From Falsiroseomonas stagni DSM 19981 (GTDB lineage: Bacteria > Pseudomonadota > Alphaproteobacteria > Acetobacterales > Acetobacteraceae), in the NCBI RefSeq assembly GCF_900114315.1, contig NZ_FOSQ01000005.1, positions 124,001-188,000 on the forward strand: DNA of 64,000 nucleotides, written 5' to 3'. Made by a program: the position numbers and the translations under genes. How positions within the stretch are numbered: the stretch's first letter is position 1; each line of letters begins with the position of its first letter. Shown here in pieces: positions 14,431 to 23,215 of this stretch. The notes below the pieces were generated by a model. That model was not told the origin of the DNA, made no database searches, and saw only the letters and a list, made by a program, of their open reading frames with translations.

Positions 14431-16400
14431 CTCGGCCGCAGGACGCCGGGCCGGAGGTGCCGGCAGCGGGCGATACACTGACGCCGAAGCAACTCCCGGC
14501 CCTCGTCGCGGGGTGCGAGCCGGCTGAGGCCTTGTCCCGGCTGCGGGCGGCCCTCGCTGCCCGGCCCGATGACGTCGCCCTGCGGATCGCCGCCGCCCGG
14601 CTGCTCCGGCCGGGCGCGCCGGAGGAGGCGCTCGCCCTGCTGCGCGATGGCCCGGCGGCGATGGACCCCTCGGCGATGGACCCCGTGCTGGGGCTCGAGG
14701 TCGCGTCGCTGCTGCAGGTGCTGAAGCGTGGGGCGGAGGCTGCCTCGGTGGTTGCGGGCCTTGCCGCGGCGCATCCCACGGAGGGGCGGATCGCGGCGAT
14801 GCGGGGCAACCTCGCGGCGCAGGCGGGCGACCACGCGCTGGCGGCGGAGGCCTTCGCCACCGCCTGCCGGGCCAGCCCGGACGATCCGGGCCTGGCCGTG
14901 CGGCTCGCCCGCAGCCTGCGCGACTCGCGCCGGCCGGCGGAGGCGCTGGCGGCGCTGCGGTCGGTGACGACCCCGCAGGCGGCGGCGGAGCGCGCCTATG
15001 CGCTGCTGGCGATGGCCGAGCTGGACGCGGCGGGGCAGGAGATCGAGGACCTCGCCCGGGCGGAGCCGGACTTCGCGCATCTTCCCCGCCTGGTCTCGCT
15101 GCGGGCGGAGGCGCTGGGCGACATGCCCGCGGCGGCGGACGCCCTGGCGCGCGCGATGGTCATCGAGCCCGGCAACACGAAGCTGCTGGAGCGACGATGG
15201 CGCTGCCTGCGGCTGGCCGGCGATGCGGCGGGGCTGGCGGCGCTGCCGGGCGCGGCCTCACTGGGTGGGGAGCCCGTTGCCGCCGCCCTGGTCGAGACCC
15301 TGCTGGAACAGGGCGACTGCGCGGCGGCGGAGGCGCTGCTCGCGACCTGGACCGAGGAGGTGGCGCGGCTGCGCGGGGGCGTGCTGCTGGCGTTGCGGCG
15401 CGGGGATGCCGCGCGCGCCGCCGCGCATGCCAGCGCCATCCTGGCGCGTGTGCCGAATGACGGCTGGGCGCTGTGGCGGCAGGCGGAGGGCCTGGCGCTG
15501 GCCTTCCGGGCGGAGGCTGCCTGGGCCCGGCTGCGGCGGCTGGAGGCGCTGGGCGCGCTCGGCCGGCGCACCGCGCGGCACAATGCCATCGGGCATCTCG
15601 TCAACGACATGCGGCTGCACCCCGCGGCCACCGCCCGGCTGGCGATCGCGGCCACGCTGCCGCGGGCGGAGGCGATGGCCGTGGCGGCGGAGTTGCTGCG
15701 GCGGGAGCCGGGGATGACCGCGCCGGCGCTCGCGCTGGTGCGGGCGGGGGTCGCGGCCATGCCCTGCGACGTCGCCGCGCCCGCGATCCCGGCCCGGCTG
15801 CACCTGTTCGCGGCGGGGCAGGGGGATGCGCAGGCCACCTTCCTGGCCGGGCGCCTGGCGGCGCTGCATCCCGGCTGGGCGGTGCAGGTCTGGACGACCG
15901 AGCGGCTGCTGGCGCGCGCGGATGGCGACCTGCCGCCGGCGCTGGGCAAGGCCCTGCGGCTGGCGCCCGGGCACGCGATGCGGGACGACCTGCTGCGGCT
16001 CGGCGTGCTGGTGATGGAAGGTGGCGCCTGGGTGGACCGGTCGCTGCTCTGCGTTGCCTCGCTGGCGCCGCTGCTGCCGCCGGGGGCGGGGATCGTGGCC
16101 GGCGTGGATGGGTGGGGTGCGGCCGGGACGATGATGGTGGCCGCCCGTCCGGGGCATGCGGTGCTGAGCGCGGCGCTGGAGGAAGCCTGCCGGGAGGTGA
16201 TCGGCGGTTCGCGGGAATCCGCCTGGCTCACAACCGGGGGCGGGCTGCTGACCCGACACCTGGCGGCGCATCTGGCGCAAGGCGGGGCGCCGGATCGCGG
16301 CTTTGTCCTGCATTACCTGGCGGTGCTGGGCCGCCACTTGCGGCCGACGCGGCGCCTGCCCTGGCAGCGGGGTTTCGCCGACTGGGCGAAGGAGGCGTAG
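14427..16400 (+). CDS. TPR-repeat protein fused to a capsular-type glycosyltransferase domain
   Basis: A 657-residue protein whose GTG start overlaps the Hint gene stop (GTGA). Residues about 15-420 are Ala/Leu-rich TPR-like helices (for example ALSRLRAALAARPDDVALRI and ALAADPD-like units). The C-terminal 190 residues resemble the capsular polysaccharide synthesis/GT32 family: RLHLFAAGQGD, then MRDDLLRLGVLVMEGGAWVD. The GT32 DxD is present only as WVDRS, as in some capsular transferases, so activity is uncertain. No signal peptide is seen. Tight coupling suggests that it works with the Hint protein, perhaps by glycosylating it, which is inference. Confidence 0.75.
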   Translation: MTRPQDAGPEVPAAGDTLTPKQLPALVAGCEPAEALSRLRAALAARPDDVALRIAAARLLRPGAPEEALALLRDGPAAMDPSAMDPVLGLEVASLLQVLKRGAEAASVVAGLAAAHPTEGRIAAMRGNLAAQAGDHALAAEAFATACRASPDDPGLAVRLARSLRDSRRPAEALAALRSVTTPQAAAERAYALLAMAELDAAGQEIEDLARAEPDFAHLPRLVSLRAEALGDMPAAADALARAMVIEPGNTKLLERRWRCLRLAGDAAGLAALPGAASLGGEPVAAALVETLLEQGDCAAAEALLATWTEEVARLRGGVLLALRRGDAARAAAHASAILARVPNDGWALWRQAEGLALAFRAEAAWARLRRLEALGALGRRTARHNAIGHLVNDMRLHPAATARLAIAATLPRAEAMAVAAELLRREPGMTAPALALVRAGVAAMPCDVAAPAIPARLHLFAAGQGDAQATFLAGRLAALHPGWAVQVWTTERLLARADGDLPPALGKALRLAPGHAMRDDLLRLGVLVMEGGAWVDRSLLCVASLAPLLPPGAGIVAGVDGWGAAGTMMVAARPGHAVLSAALEEACREVIGGSRESAWLTTGGGLLTRHLAAHLAQGGAPDRGFVLHYLAVLGRHLRPTRRLPWQRGFADWAKEA

Positions 16401-16447
16401 CGGCGCCGGGTGACCGGCGCCGCCACGATCCGGCGTTCAGACGCCGG
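16401..16447. terminator. Two hairpins between convergent genes
   Basis: The first hairpin, 16401-16422, has a 9-bp stem (CGGCGCCGG) and loop GTGA immediately after the TPR-glycosyltransferase stop. The second, 16430-16447, has a 7-bp stem (CCGGCGT) whose loop TCAG contains the stop of the minus-strand permease gene. Neither has a T-run. Confidence 0.7.
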
Positions 16448-17306
16448 CGAGCGCCGTCTGCTGGTCCGTCTGGCCGCGCATGGCCCAGCCGGTGGTCCGG
16501 TTCTCGATCGCCACCGCCGCGACATACATCGCGACCCCCATGATCGCCGTCACCATCAGGCCGGCGAAGACCAGGGGGACGTCGAAGCGGGACGACGCCA
16601 GGATCATCAGGTGGCCGATGCCTTTGTTGGCGGCGACGGTTTCGGCGATGATCGACCCCACGAAGGCCACCGTGATGGCGATCTTCAGGGAGGCGAAGAA
16701 GTAGGGCATCGCGCGCGGCAGGCCGACCTTGCGGATGATGTCGGTGGGCTTGGCGCCGAGCGCGCGCAGCACGTCCCGCAGTTCAGGCTCCACCGTCGCG
16801 ATGCCGGTCGCGACGTTCACGACGATGGGGAAGAAACTGATGAGGAAGGCGGTGATCACGGCGGGCACGGTGCCGATGCCGAACCAGATCACCAGGATCG
16901 GCACCACCGCCACCTTGGGGACGGAGTTGAAGCCGATCAGCAGCGGGTAGAGCCCGTGATAGAGCAGGGTCGAGCTGCCGATGGCGATGCCGAGCAGCAA
17001 GCCGAAGACGATGGCCAGGCCGAAGCCGATCAGCGTCGTCATCAGGGTCTGCCAGGAATTGTCCAGCAGCGGCTTCCACCACTTGATCATGCTGGCGGCG
17101 ATGTCGGTGGGCGCGGGCAGCACGAATTGCTGCACCTGGAAGGCCTTCACGGCGACTTCCCAGACCACGAACATGCCGATGATGACCAGCCAGGGCAGCC
17201 AGGCCTGGAGGCGGCGGCGGCGGCGCGCGGCCTGTGTCAGGGCTTCGAGGCGGCGCAGCGCCTCGGGCGACATCGACCCGTCGCTGACCTTCGCATTAGT
17301 GGCCAT
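16437..17306 (-). CDS. ABC transporter permease, nitrate/sulfonate/taurine type
   Basis: A 289-residue inner-membrane permease of the SsuC/TauC/NrtB group with about six hydrophobic segments. The EAA loop is visible as DVLRALGAKPTDIIRKVGLPRAMPYF near residue 200, the ATPase contact site. The start MATNAKV at 17306 overlaps the ATPase stop by 11 bases; a longer start is less family-like. The pair lacks a substrate-binding protein in this window, so the ligand (sulfonate, taurine, nitrate, pyrimidine precursor or other) cannot be named. Confidence 0.93.
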   Translation of the reverse strand: MATNAKVSDGSMSPEALRRLEALTQAARRRRRLQAWLPWLVIIGMFVVWEVAVKAFQVQQFVLPAPTDIAASMIKWWKPLLDNSWQTLMTTLIGFGLAIVFGLLLGIAIGSSTLLYHGLYPLLIGFNSVPKVAVVPILVIWFGIGTVPAVITAFLISFFPIVVNVATGIATVEPELRDVLRALGAKPTDIIRKVGLPRAMPYFFASLKIAITVAFVGSIIAETVAANKGIGHLMILASSRFDVPLVFAGLMVTAIMGVAMYVAAVAIENRTTGWAMRGQTDQQTALAGV

Positions 17307-18105
17307 TGACGACCTCCTCGCCCTTGCGGGCGGCGCTGATGTGTTCCCGCAGGTCATGCACCAGGGTGACGAATTCGGGCTGGTAGGTGGTGTCGAGGTT
17401 GCGCGGGCGGGGCAGGTCCACCTTCCGCTCCGCGATGATTCGGCCGGGGCGGGACGACATGACGAGCACGCGGTCCGCCAGGAAGGCGGCTTCGCGCAGA
17501 TCGTGCGTCACCAGGATCACGGTCGGGCGGCGCGCCATCCAGACATCCTGCAGGACGGACCAGAGGTCCTCACGCGTGAAGATGTCGAGTGCGGCGAAGG
17601 GCTCGTCCAGCATCAGCAGCGCGGGTTCGTGGATCAGCGCGCGGCAGAGGCTGGCGCGCTGCTGCATGCCGCCGGAGAGCTGGTGGGGGAACTTCTTGTC
17701 GAAGCCACCGAGACCGACGAGCTTCAGCAGGTCCTGGGCCTTCGCCTCATACATCGCGCGCTGACTGCGGAGCTGGCGGCGATGGGGTTCCACCACCTCC
17801 AGCGGCAGCATCACGTTGTCGATGATGTTGCGCCAGGGCAGCAGCGTCGGGTTCTGGAAGGCCATGCCGGCGATGCTGAGGGGGCCGTCCACTTCCTGCC
17901 CGGCGACGACGACATTGCCGGCGGTGGCGGGCCAGAGGCCGGTGACGAGGCGCATCAGGGTGGACTTGCCGCAGCCGGAGGGGCCGACGACCGCGATGAA
18001 CTCGCCTTTCGCAACCTCGAGCGTGGCGTTCTGCAACGCCAGCGTCCCCTCCACGCCGCCGTAGCGCATGGCGACGCCACTGATCTCGACGAACGGTCGC
18101 TCCAT
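17296..18105 (-). CDS. ABC transporter ATP-binding protein, nitrate/sulfonate/taurine type
   Basis: A 269-residue ATPase partner of the permease that overlaps it. Walker A is GPSGCGKST near residues 41-49, the signature is LSGGMQQRASLCRAL, Walker B is LLMLDEPFAALD, and the switch His is in VILVTHDLREA. The closest groups by motif are SsuB, TauB and NrtD. The gene starts the two-gene unit; about 165 non-coding bases separate it from mepA. It energises uptake of an unidentified small anionic or aromatic solute. Confidence 0.94.
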   Translation of the reverse strand: MERPFVEISGVAMRYGGVEGTLALQNATLEVAKGEFIAVVGPSGCGKSTLMRLVTGLWPATAGNVVVAGQEVDGPLSIAGMAFQNPTLLPWRNIIDNVMLPLEVVEPHRRQLRSQRAMYEAKAQDLLKLVGLGGFDKKFPHQLSGGMQQRASLCRALIHEPALLMLDEPFAALDIFTREDLWSVLQDVWMARRPTVILVTHDLREAAFLADRVLVMSSRPGRIIAERKVDLPRPRNLDTTYQPEFVTLVHDLREHISAARKGEEVVNGH

Positions 18106-18270
18106 TGAATCCCCCGGCCGGGCGCCCCCTGGATCGGGCGCGTGCTGCGTCGTGTGTGCGACAGGGGGGGTGGCGCGCGCAAGCCGTCGTGAGCAGGTGA
18201 TGCCTGCTGCGGCGCAGCGTTACCGTCGCTTAATGCCCATTCGAGGGCAGCATGCCCTTTTTCCGGGCAA

Positions 18271-19122
18271 TCACGGCGCGGTGAGCAGCGGCGCGCAGGC
18301 CAGCGGCATTCGGGGCGGTGGCGCTGGCCGGGCGGGTGGCGCCGGGCGCTGCCGCGATTCGGGGGTGAACCACCAATCCAGCGAGGCATCGCAGCCATCA
18401 CCCGGGGGCGGTGGGGCGATGTCCCGGCATTCCGGGCTGTCGGCGGGGCAGCGCAGCCGGAGGTGCATGTGGCTGTCATGCCCCCGCCAGGGGCGCACGC
18501 GGCGCAGCCAGGCCTCCCCCCGATGGTCGGCGCAGAGGCGGCGCTTGATGGCGGGGTTGACCAGCAGACGGTCGAGCCCCGGAGCCTCCGCCGCGATGCG
18601 GATGAGCGTGGCGTGCCGTGGCGTCCAGCGGGCGGGATCCACCGCCGATTCGTCGGGCAGGACGAGGGAGGGGATCGACAACTCCTCCCGCTGCGAAGCC
18701 GGCACGCGAGGCTTGGGGCGGAGGTCGAGCCAGATATCGGCGTCCAGCCCGGTCTGGTGGCTGGCATGGCCCCAGGGCAGGGGGCCGCCGCGGGGCTGCG
18801 ACAGATCCCCGATCCAGAGGTCGGGCAGGCCCGCCAGGCGCGCCTGGCCGGCGACATGGGCGACGAGCGCGATGGTGGCGGGATGCCCCCAGTGGCGATT
18901 GCGGCTGGTCCGGATGGCCTGCCAGCCCGGGCCCTCCGGCGGCAGGGCGACGGCGCCGGCGATGCAGCCGAGATTGGTGGTGCCGATGGACTGCGCCGGG
19001 CCGGCCGTGGGGCGGGGCAGCGCCGCCCACTCGGCGGCACGGGCGACGGGGCCCTCCGCCGCCTGCGCTCCGCCGCCGGCAAGCGCCGCCAGCAGGGATA
19101 GGACGCGGAGGGCGGGCCTCAG
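18271..19122 (-). CDS. mepA: MepA-like penicillin-insensitive murein endopeptidase (CTG start)
   Basis: A 283-residue periplasmic LAS-type metallopeptidase that cuts peptidoglycan cross-links. Ligands are seen as His122 and Asp129 in SHQTGLDAD and as His218/His220 in HDSHMHLRL, as in E. coli MepA. The frame has no ATG, GTG or TTG before a good signal peptide (RPALRVLSLLAALAGGGAQA). A CTG at 19122 sits at the right place: it overlaps the upstream stop as CTGA and follows GAGAGG by 5 bases. I infer a rare CTG start. It shares an operon with the Wza-like gene, suggesting wall remodelling around an export site. Confidence 0.82.
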   Translation of the reverse strand: MRPALRVLSLLAALAGGGAQAAEGPVARAAEWAALPRPTAGPAQSIGTTNLGCIAGAVALPPEGPGWQAIRTSRNRHWGHPATIALVAHVAGQARLAGLPDLWIGDLSQPRGGPLPWGHASHQTGLDADIWLDLRPKPRVPASQREELSIPSLVLPDESAVDPARWTPRHATLIRIAAEAPGLDRLLVNPAIKRRLCADHRGEAWLRRVRPWRGHDSHMHLRLRCPADSPECRDIAPPPPGDGCDASLDWWFTPESRQRPAPPARPAPPPRMPLACAPLLTAP

Positions 19123-19691
19123 AAGCGCCTCTCGAACACCGTCACCACATCGCCGGGCTGGAGCAGGGCCTGGCGGCTGGCGCGGAATTCCTGCGCGCGA
19201 CCTTCCTCCGTCACCCGGGTGAGGGAGACGTAGTCGCGGAGCGCGCGGTAGTTGAAGCCGCCCGCGACGGCGATGGCGGTGAGGGTGGTCATGCCGGGTT
19301 GATAGGGAAACTGGCCGCCCCGCTCAACCTGGCCGAGGACGAAGACGGGGCGATAGGTCATCACCTCCACCGCGGCGGAGGGGTCGCGGAACAGGTTCTT
19401 GTCGCGCATCGACTGCTCGACCGCGCGCTCGACCTCCGCCGTGGTGCGGCCGGCGGCCTGGATCGAGCCGATGAGCGGCAGGGCGATGGTGCCGGCATCG
19501 GTGACGCGGAACTCGCCGGTCAGGCGCGGGTCGTTGAACACCGTCACGCGCAGCTGGTCCTCCGGGCCGAGGCGATAGGAGGACCGGCTGGCATCGGGCA
19601 GCGGCGGCAGGTCCAGCCCCGGATTGGCGCAGGCGGCAAGGCCGAGGGCGGGCAGCAGCGGCAGCAGGAGGGCAAGGCGGCGGGAGGTCAT
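19119..19691 (-). CDS. Polysaccharide export lipoprotein (Wza/BexD-like, short form)
   Basis: A 190-residue protein with a lipoprotein signal (LGLAAC, Cys near residue 21). It has a Poly_export domain (YRLGPEDQLRVTVFNDPRLTG, TIALPLIGSI) and one SLBB-like region (VFVLGQVERGGQFPYQPGMTT). It lacks the C-terminal membrane helix domain of full-length Wza (about 380 residues), like many short alphaproteobacterial export proteins such as ExoF or GumB. It probably forms the outer part of the exopolysaccharide channel. It is divergent from the tyrosine autokinase gene 192 bases away. Confidence 0.92.
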   Translation of the reverse strand: MTSRRLALLLPLLPALGLAACANPGLDLPPLPDASRSSYRLGPEDQLRVTVFNDPRLTGEFRVTDAGTIALPLIGSIQAAGRTTAEVERAVEQSMRDKNLFRDPSAAVEVMTYRPVFVLGQVERGGQFPYQPGMTTLTAIAVAGGFNYRALRDYVSLTRVTEEGRAQEFRASRQALLQPGDVVTVFERRF

Positions 19692-19883
19692 GGCGGGCGG
19701 TCCCCTTCGATTGCAGTCGGGCGGAGGGACGCGCGGGAAGGCTTCGCGTTTCCTTCCGCAGGCGGGTCATCACGCTGTTGTTTGCGCGCCGCCGGAACCG
19801 ATGCGGGGCGGGCCGGTTTGTGCAGCGCGGCGCGACCTGCGAGTGGCAGGCAAATCGGGCGCCGCCGGGGGAGTTCCACGCCG

Positions 19884-22151
19884 ATGCTCGACAGACCGGT
19901 CACCGACCAACGCATGCCCGCGGATCGCCGCGCCCCGGCGCGCGCGGCGCCGCCGGCCGCGCCGATCGAGCCGGAGGGGCTGAACGTCACCGCGCTGCTG
20001 GGCGCGCTGCGGCGGCGGCGGATGGTGCTGGTCGCCTGCATCCTGCTGTTCCCGCTGCTGGCGCTGGTGGCGGCCAAGAACATCACGCCGCGCTACACCG
20101 CCGGCGCGACGGCGATGTTCGAGCCGACGGAATACGCGGCGCGGGAACTGCAAAGCATCCTGCGGGATGAGAGCACCACGGATGCGGTGCTGGCGAGCCA
20201 GGTGGAGATCGTGCGCTCCCTGTCCGTCGCGCGCCGGATCGTCGCGCGGTTCAACCTGACGGAGCGGCGCGAATTCGCGTGGTGGCTGCAGGACCGGGAG
20301 AGGGCGGACAGCATCCCCTTCCGGGCGCGGACCGCCCTGGCGGGCTGGGCGGAGCCGGTGCTGCCGGACCTGGCGGCGCTGATCGCGCCGCGCCCGATCG
20401 CGGGCGTGCCGAGCGGGGAGATCGCGGAGATCCAGGCGGCCGAATTCGTGCAGGCACGGCTGGAGGTGCAGGTGGTGCGCAACAGCCGCGTGCTGCAGAT
20501 CCGCTTCACCTCGGAAGACCCGCTTCTGGCGGCGGCGGCGGCAAACCTGGCGGCGGAACTCTACATCGCCGACCAGCTGGAGGCGAAGTTCACGGCGGTG
20601 CGCCGCGCCAATGACTGGCTGGATGGCCGCATCGCGCAGCTGCGCGCGGAGGTGCAGCGCAACGAAAGCCAGATCGCGGAACTGCGCAGCACCTCCGGCT
20701 TGACGCGCGGCGTGAATGCGGGCCTCGGCACCGAACAGATCAGCCGGATCACGCAGGATCTGGTGGAGGCGCGCAACCAGCTGGCGACCGCCGAGGCGCG
20801 CTTCAATGCGGCCCGCGGCGGCGGCGGGGGCGCGGACATGGCCTCCCTCGGCTCCGCCAACCTCGTCGCCCAGCGCCAGGCGAGGGACGAGGCGCGGCGG
20901 GAACTGGACCGGCTGGCAGCGACGCTGGGCAGCGGGCACCCCGATGTGCGCGCGGCGGCGTCCCGCCTGGCGGCGGCGGAACGCGCCGTGGGCGGGGAAA
21001 CGGGTCGCGTGGTGCAGGCGCTGGATGCGGAAGTCCGCGCAGCGCGCGCCCGCGTCACCAGCCTGGAAGGCAGCCTGGCGCAGCAGGAGGAGCGGATGGC
21101 CCGCACCCAGGGCGCCGAGATCCGCCTGAACGCGCTGGAGCGGGAGACGGAAGCCGCGCGGAGCCTGCTGCGCGCGGTGCTGGAACGCAGCCAGTCCACG
21201 GTCAGCCAGACGGCGATCGAGAAGCCGGATGCGCGCATCCTGTCCCCCGCCACGGTGCCGGGGATGCCGTCCTTCCCCAAGCCCACGCTGTTCGTCGCGG
21301 CGGCGGCGGCGCTGGGCGCGCTGTTCGGGCTGCTGCTGGTGTGGTTCCTGGAACAGGCGGACAGCACGCTGCGCACGGGGGATGACGTGCGCGCGGCGCT
21401 CGGCCTGCCCTGCATCGCACTCGTGCCGATGCTGCGGCGCGGGATCCTCGGGCGGAACCGGGTGGAGGATTATGTGGCGCGCAAGCCGCTCAGCCCCTTC
21501 TCGGAATCCATGCGGAACCTGCGGGCCGCGCTGTGGCTGGGGTCCGATCCGCCCAAGGTGGTCGTGATCACGGCCGCCAGGCCGGGCGAGGGCAAGACCA
21601 CCACCTCCATCGCCCTGTCGCGGTCGGCGGCGATGAACGGGGAAAAGGTGCTGCTGGTGGATTGCGACATCCGCCAGCCCTCCATCGGCAAGGCCTTCCG
21701 GGCGGAGGCGGCGGCCGGGGTGACAGAGCTTCTGCTGGGCCAGGCGCGGTACGAGGACATCGTGCGGCGCGACCACCTGACGGGGCTGGACTACATCCCG
21801 GCGGGGGCGGCGGAGATCCATTCGCTCGGCCTGTTCATGTCGGAAGCCATGGCATCCCTGCTGGAGCGTGTGCGCCGGGACTACGACCTGGTGATCCTGG
21901 ATGCGCCGCCGGCGCTGGCCATGGCGGATGCGCGCGTCGTGGCCCGTCTTGCCGATGCCACATTGCTCTGCGTGAAATGGCGGGACACGCCGAGGTCCGT
22001 GGTGCGGAACTCGCTTGCCCTGCTGGAGGACGCCAAGGCCCGGATCGTCGGCGCGGCGCTGACGCAGGTCGATGCGAAGTCGCACCGCCGCTCCGGCTAC
22101 GCCGACAGCGAGGTCTACCATCCCCGCTACAGCGGCTACTTCAGGGAGTAG
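19884..22151 (+). CDS. Polysaccharide co-polymerase / tyrosine autokinase (Wzc-like BY-kinase)
   Basis: A 755-residue inner-membrane protein. It has a Pro/Ala-rich N-terminus, a first membrane helix near residues 47-64, a long periplasmic coiled-coil region (about 190-450), a second helix near 470-490 (FVAAAAALGALFGLLLVWFL), and a C-terminal kinase domain. The kinase shows Walker A (ARPGEGKTTTS, Gly570-Lys571-Thr572), Walker A' (LLVDCDIRQPS, Asp593 and Asp595) and Walker B (VILDAPP, Asp673). The tail has clustered tyrosines at 739, 745, 749 and 752 for autophosphorylation. Such proteins control chain length and export of polysaccharide with Wza. The ATG at 19884 follows GGGGGAG. Confidence 0.95.
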   Translation: MLDRPVTDQRMPADRRAPARAAPPAAPIEPEGLNVTALLGALRRRRMVLVACILLFPLLALVAAKNITPRYTAGATAMFEPTEYAARELQSILRDESTTDAVLASQVEIVRSLSVARRIVARFNLTERREFAWWLQDRERADSIPFRARTALAGWAEPVLPDLAALIAPRPIAGVPSGEIAEIQAAEFVQARLEVQVVRNSRVLQIRFTSEDPLLAAAAANLAAELYIADQLEAKFTAVRRANDWLDGRIAQLRAEVQRNESQIAELRSTSGLTRGVNAGLGTEQISRITQDLVEARNQLATAEARFNAARGGGGGADMASLGSANLVAQRQARDEARRELDRLAATLGSGHPDVRAAASRLAAAERAVGGETGRVVQALDAEVRAARARVTSLEGSLAQQEERMARTQGAEIRLNALERETEAARSLLRAVLERSQSTVSQTAIEKPDARILSPATVPGMPSFPKPTLFVAAAAALGALFGLLLVWFLEQADSTLRTGDDVRAALGLPCIALVPMLRRGILGRNRVEDYVARKPLSPFSESMRNLRAALWLGSDPPKVVVITAARPGEGKTTTSIALSRSAAMNGEKVLLVDCDIRQPSIGKAFRAEAAAGVTELLLGQARYEDIVRRDHLTGLDYIPAGAAEIHSLGLFMSEAMASLLERVRRDYDLVILDAPPALAMADARVVARLADATLLCVKWRDTPRSVVRNSLALLEDAKARIVGAALTQVDAKSHRRSGYADSEVYHPRYSGYFRE

Positions 22152-22156
22152 GGTCT

Positions 22157-23158
22157 TTGGGTCGCTATCTCGTCACCGGCGGGGCCGGGTATGTGGGCAG
22201 CCACACGGTCCTGGCGCTGCTGGACCGGGGTGATGAGGTCGTCGTGCTCGACGATTTCTCCAAGGGGCACCGGGAAGCGGTGCCGACATCGGCCCGATTG
22301 GTCGATGGGCGGTGCGAGGATCCGAGGGCGCGGGCGGAGGCCTTCGGCGGCGGCCGCTTCGATGCGGTGCTGCATTTCGCCGCGCTCTCCCTGGTGGGCG
22401 AAAGCATGCAGGTGCCGCTGCGCTACATGGCGGAGAACCTCTCCGCCCTGGCCGCGGTGGCGGATGCCGCGGTGCGGCACGGGTGCCGCAAGCTGGTGCT
22501 GTCCTCCACCGCCGCGCTGTTCGGCTACCCCGAGCGGATTCCGATCGATGAGGAGCAGCGCCTCGGCCCTGTCTCCCCTTATGGCGAGAGCAAGCTGATG
22601 TGCGAGCGGGCGCTGGACTGGGCGGAGAAGATCCACGGCCTGCGCTTCGCCTGCCTGCGCTACTTCAACGCCGCCGGCGCGGACCCGGCGGGGCGGGCCG
22701 GGGAGGATCACGAGCCGGAAAGCCACCTGATCCCGCTGGCGATCGATGCGGCACTCGGCATGCGGCCGGCGCTGACGGTGTTCGGCACGGATTACGACAC
22801 GCCGGACGGCACGGGGGTGCGGGACTATGTGCATGTGGCTGACCTCGCGGATGCGCATCTGCGGGTGCTGCCGCTGCTGGATGAACGGTCGGTTCGCTAC
22901 AACCTCGGCAACGGGACCGGCTATTCCGTTAAGCAGGTGATCGAGGCGGTGGAGCGTGTCGGCGGGCGCCCGGTGCCGCATACGCTGGGGCCGCGGCGGG
23001 AAGGCGATCCGGCGACGCTGGTCGCCAGTTCCGCCAGGCTGCGGGCGGAGACGGGCTGGAACCCGCGCTTCCCGGGGCTGGATGAGATCGTGAAGACCGC
23101 CTGGGATTGGCGGGTGAAGCACCCGAAGGGCTATGCGGGGGCGCAGCGGGCGGCGTGA
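22157..23158 (+). CDS. galE: UDP-glucose 4-epimerase
   Basis: A 333-residue NAD-dependent epimerase that interconverts UDP-glucose and UDP-galactose for the polysaccharide. The Rossmann motif is VTGGAGYVGSHT (Gly8, Gly11, Gly14). The catalytic set is Ser116-Ser-Thr118 with Tyr142-G-E-S-Lys146. The family tract VRDYVHVADLADAH is present. The start is TTG at 22157, only 5 bases after the autokinase stop and following GGGAGTAGGG, so the two genes form an operon. A classic terminator follows. Confidence 0.95.
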   Translation: MGRYLVTGGAGYVGSHTVLALLDRGDEVVVLDDFSKGHREAVPTSARLVDGRCEDPRARAEAFGGGRFDAVLHFAALSLVGESMQVPLRYMAENLSALAAVADAAVRHGCRKLVLSSTAALFGYPERIPIDEEQRLGPVSPYGESKLMCERALDWAEKIHGLRFACLRYFNAAGADPAGRAGEDHEPESHLIPLAIDAALGMRPALTVFGTDYDTPDGTGVRDYVHVADLADAHLRVLPLLDERSVRYNLGNGTGYSVKQVIEAVERVGGRPVPHTLGPRREGDPATLVASSARLRAETGWNPRFPGLDEIVKTAWDWRVKHPKGYAGAQRAA

Positions 23159-23184
23159 CCATCGCCGCCCGTCGGGCTGTTGGA

Positions 23185-23211
23185 GCCGGGGGGCGATCCC
23201 CCGGCCTTTTT
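23185..23211 (+). terminator. Rho-independent terminator after galE
   Basis: An 8-bp stem (GCCGGGGG / CCCCCGGC), a 5-base loop and then CTTTTT give a textbook intrinsic terminator for the autokinase-galE unit. It also lies just beyond the stop of the minus-strand acyltransferase gene. Confidence 0.92.
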
Positions 23212-23215
23212 CATG

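Noticed and set aside
18618-19883. Long N-terminal extension of the tyrosine autokinase
   Set aside because: It runs antisense through mepA and the export lipoprotein gene; the ATG at 19884 has a good ribosome site and a family-like N-terminus.
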